Shown here: positions 6,186 through 7,799 of the stretch, in pieces
Numbering within the stretch: position 1 is the first letter of the stretch
How the letters are laid out: each line of letters begins with the position of its first letter
Origin: Acidovorax sp.
Lineage (GTDB): Bacteria; Pseudomonadota; Gammaproteobacteria; Burkholderiales; Burkholderiaceae_C
DNA: 7,799 nt
Assembly (NCBI GenBank): GCA_030150585.1
Contig: JASLFM010000559.1
Location: 1 to 7,799, forward strand
Direction: 5' to 3'
Program-made: the position numbers and the translations under genes
Notes under the pieces: model-generated
Told to the model about the DNA's origin: nothing
Seen by the model: the letters and a program-made list of their open reading frames with translations, nothing else
The model's database searches: none

Positions 6186-6694
6186 GCGTGGTTTCCTTCG
6201 GTGGTCCAGAGGGGGAGGCGCGCGGGCCACAGGCCCAGGCGCTGGATTTCGGCTCGGGTGCTTGCGCCCCAAGTGCGCGCGGCGGCGCGGTGGGCTTCGC
6301 GCCCGCCGGGCAGCAGGCGGTACTGATCGAATGCGGTGTGGCAGCCCTCGATCCCCGGGCGAGCGCAGCAGAGGGGGAAGCCTGTGCGGTCATCGGTCTT
6401 GAGGCCGACGCCCTTCCCCTCGTTGGCGTGGGCGTGTTGGCTGTAGCCCTGGACGCGGCAGTGTGCACAGGGCAGGCCAGCCACGGCGCGTCGGTAGGCC
6501 TCGGAGTGCAGCGCACCCTGCTTGGCCATCGGCGCGGCCGCGCCAGCTGCAGGTGCCATCACCGCGGCGCGCGGGCAGGCCTGGGCTGCCATGCGGGCGG
6601 CGCGCTCCGTCAGGCGCTGCTCGCGGTCCTGAGCGGCGTGCTGGCGAGCGCGCCCCTGGAATGGAGTTCGCTTGAGCGGGGTGCGGCGCATCAT
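6182..6694 (-). CDS. HNH-like/Ref-like nuclease of the recombination cassette
   Basis: The 170-residue product starts MMRRTPLKRTPFQGRARQ, the basic opening typical of phage HNH/Ref-like nucleases, followed by a charged helix and an Ala-rich linker (about 34-58). The core runs from 61 to 150. It has a zinc-type C76-x2-C79 pair (LPCAHC), then SQHAHANEGKGVGLKTDDR with H87 and H89, then FPLCC (C109, C110) and EGCHTAFDQ (C118, H119). This order of Cys/His pairs resembles the RecA-dependent nuclease Ref and related HNH proteins, and it occupies the place held by NinG/Rap in lambda. It would act on recombination intermediates or branched DNA. ATG 6694 overlaps the NinB stop as ATGA, with GGAGG nine bases upstream at 6704-6708; the upstream in-frame ATG at 6751 lies deep in ninB. 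The fold assignment is moderate, and the exact substrate is unknown. Confidence 0.75.
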   Translation of the reverse strand: MMRRTPLKRTPFQGRARQHAAQDREQRLTERAARMAAQACPRAAVMAPAAGAAAPMAKQGALHSEAYRRAVAGLPCAHCRVQGYSQHAHANEGKGVGLKTDDRTGFPLCCARPGIEGCHTAFDQYRLLPGGREAHRAAARTWGASTRAEIQRLGLWPARLPLWTTEGNHA

Positions 6695-7191
6695 GACTGC
6701 AACCCTCCGATGATCTCGCCCGTGTCCGGATCCACCTGCATGCGCTCCCACTGGGCGAATGTGGCCGGGAAAGTGACGCCCAGCTCGGTCGCGGCAAACG
6801 CGCTCACGCGGTCGATGAGCTGGCTGTAGGCGCGCACGCCCAGGTCTTCAGTGCTGATGCGCACCCGGCGGCGCGACTTCTTGCCCGTCAACGGATTGAT
6901 GGTCGTCAGCGTCTTGAAGCCGAGGTACTCGGCGCGGAAATGCTCCTTCCACACCGGAAGCGGGAAACTCTGGCCGTTGGGACGAGCCTGATCCGCGATG
7001 CTCTTGAGCACGATGCCGTGGTAGTACTTCCGTTGGCGGTCGGTCTTGGCATCTTCGTGCGTGCGGAACGTGGCCTCCACCAATTGGCCTGTGGCCCAGA
7101 TCTCGCGGCACTTCGGCGCGGCCGCATTGCGGATCACCTGGGAGGCCTGCTCCGCGTCGCGCAGGATGATGGTCAGGGAGAGGTCAGACAC
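6691..7191 (-). CDS. ninB: NinB/Orf-type recombination mediator
   Basis: NinB (lambda Orf) binds single-stranded DNA and SSB and helps load recombinase, replacing RecFOR functions during phage recombination. The 166-residue product shows the family signature: TIILRDAEQASQVI near the N-terminus, KTDRQRKYYHGIVLKSIADQ (49-68), then WKEHFRAEYLGFKTL and a basic KKSRRRVRIST patch (104-114). It ends with QLIDRVSAFAATELGVTF and DPDTGEI. The length is a little over the 146 residues of lambda Orf. I chose GTG 7191 because GGAGG lies seven bases upstream (7199-7203); the ATG at 7245 is upstream of that site and inside the resolvase gene. The stop overlaps the next gene by 4 bases and the start overlaps the resolvase gene by 8. 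Confidence 0.9.
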   Translation of the reverse strand: MSDLSLTIILRDAEQASQVIRNAAAPKCREIWATGQLVEATFRTHEDAKTDRQRKYYHGIVLKSIADQARPNGQSFPLPVWKEHFRAEYLGFKTLTTINPLTGKKSRRRVRISTEDLGVRAYSQLIDRVSAFAATELGVTFPATFAQWERMQVDPDTGEIIGGLQS

Positions 7192-7612
7192 GGGTCGCCC
7201 TCCGGTACGGCCACGCCACCATCGCAGCGTCGCGCTCGTGCTCATTGCTGCGCGCCTGCCAGCCCGTCAGGATGGCGAAGCGGTCCGCCTGCACCTTGGA
7301 GCCCTTCCCCGCCGGGCTGATGCCGTGGGCGGGAATGCCCAACTCGCTGCAGATGGCCGTGATGAGCGTGCACCAGGCATCCACCTGTCCCACGTTGCGC
7401 GCCATCTTCGCGCTGGCGGCGCCGCTCTTGGCGCGTGTCCAAGTGTGAGACTGCAGGCGCGAGTCCTCGAACACCACACGCGCCGGCATGGCCTCGCGCA
7501 GCGTGCGCTCGATCTCATGGGGCGAAATGGTGTCCAGGCGCGCGAGCGCGCCGTCGATGAATGTGGCTACACCCGTGTTGGCGCCGGGGTCGATGCCTAG
7601 GATCAGAGCCAT
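7184..7612 (-). CDS. Compact RuvC-like Holliday junction resolvase
   Basis: The 142-residue product has an RNase H/RuvC-type fold: MALILGIDPGANTGVATFID at the start (D8 in the GIDPG motif), VVFEDSR (E49/D50), a middle helix KMARNVGQVDAWCTLI, a basic AGKGSKVQADRF, and HERDAAMVAW near the C-terminus. The last motif gives H125 and D128, spaced three apart, like the His/Asp pair of Thermus RuvC (Asp/Asp in E. coli). The usual four catalytic residues therefore appear present in a shorter chain than RuvC (about 170). It would resolve four-way or branched junctions made during recombination, perhaps trimming concatemers before packaging. ATG 7612 has GGAGG seven bases upstream (7620-7624) and overlaps the stop of the preceding gene by 10 bases. 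A YqgF-like or inactive relative is possible. Confidence 0.85.
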   Translation of the reverse strand: MALILGIDPGANTGVATFIDGALARLDTISPHEIERTLREAMPARVVFEDSRLQSHTWTRAKSGAASAKMARNVGQVDAWCTLITAICSELGIPAHGISPAGKGSKVQADRFAILTGWQARSNEHERDAAMVAWPYRRATRV

Positions 7613-7797
7613 ACGCCATCCTCCCCTTTGTTCCCGGCCTTGACCTGCGCATTGATATCGGCGCGCAGCTGGGCCTGCCTTCCGGCTACGCGCTTGTCAT
7701 CCAGGTACGCGCGCACCCGCTCGCGGCCCTGCTCCATAGCAAGGCGGATCAGGTGCCTCACCTCGCAGCGGTGGCGGTGCTCAGCACTGGAGTCCAT
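7603..7797 (-). CDS. Small conserved phage protein (DUF7696-like)
   Basis: A 64-residue product begins with ATG at 7797, two bases from the right edge, so its ribosome site is outside the window. It shows an HRHRCEVRHLIRL opening with a single Cys, a helical middle ending YLDDKRVAGRQAQLRADIN, and a GNKGEDGVW tail. This pattern resembles small proteins often found just before RuvC- or NinB-type genes in GC-rich proteobacterial phages (a family I recall as DUF7696). No function is known to me. Its stop overlaps the resolvase start by 10 bases, so the two are probably translated together. An in-frame start farther right cannot be excluded. Confidence 0.65.
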   Translation of the reverse strand: MDSSAEHRHRCEVRHLIRLAMEQGRERVRAYLDDKRVAGRQAQLRADINAQVKAGNKGEDGVWL

Positions 7798-7799
7798 GG

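Noticed and set aside
5700..6272. Longer form of the winged-helix protein from an ATG at 6272
   Set aside because: The extra 29 residues are Pro/Arg-rich out-of-frame reading of the HNH-like gene. The ATGA overlap and AAGGA support the start at 6185.

Overview
This is one face of the structural/packaging region of a tailed double-stranded DNA phage or prophage. Every gene I can support lies on the minus strand and is read from the right edge (about 7797) towards the left edge (1). The DNA is GC-rich: hand-counted samples run from the high fifties to low seventies percent. Starts have strong GGAGG-type ribosome sites and the genes are tightly overlapped. Together with the protein style, this suggests a phage of a high-GC proteobacterium; Burkholderiales/Comamonadaceae or Pseudomonas-like hosts are plausible, but the host is inference only. 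No integrase, attachment site, tRNA, rRNA, CRISPR array or insertion sequence is visible.

Layout in transcription order. (1) 7797-6182 is a recombination cassette like the nin region of lambda: a small conserved phage protein, a compact RuvC-like resolvase, a NinB (Orf)-type recombination mediator and an HNH-like Cys/His nuclease. (2) 6185-5700 encodes a 161-residue winged-helix protein with a C-terminal helical segment. It sits where lambda-like phages carry NinH and the late regulator Q. (3) 5647-4901 is an orphan 248-residue protein with an R-x4-H motif of HEPN type. It is flanked by the only two real noncoding gaps of the window (52 and 56 bases) and has lower GC than the samples around it, as expected of a cargo ('moron') gene. 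(4) 4844-1 is the packaging module: a terminase small subunit with a long basic tail and a DnaJ-like cysteine insert, a terminase large subunit, and a P22-type portal protein whose last residues run off the left edge.

The genes from 7797 to 5700 overlap by 10, 8, 4 and 4 bases and are probably translationally coupled. terS and terL overlap by 14 bases, and terL is 8 bases from the portal gene. A perfect 7-bp hairpin abuts the terS start codon, and an 8-bp inverted repeat with helically phased T-tracts lies inside terS. Both are candidates for packaging-site or translational-control elements. The recombination genes would produce or resolve concatemers/joint molecules, the terminase would cut and pump that DNA, and the portal would receive it.

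The most novel item is the HEPN-like gene between the recombination and packaging modules. The terS cis-elements and the unusual terS architecture come next.
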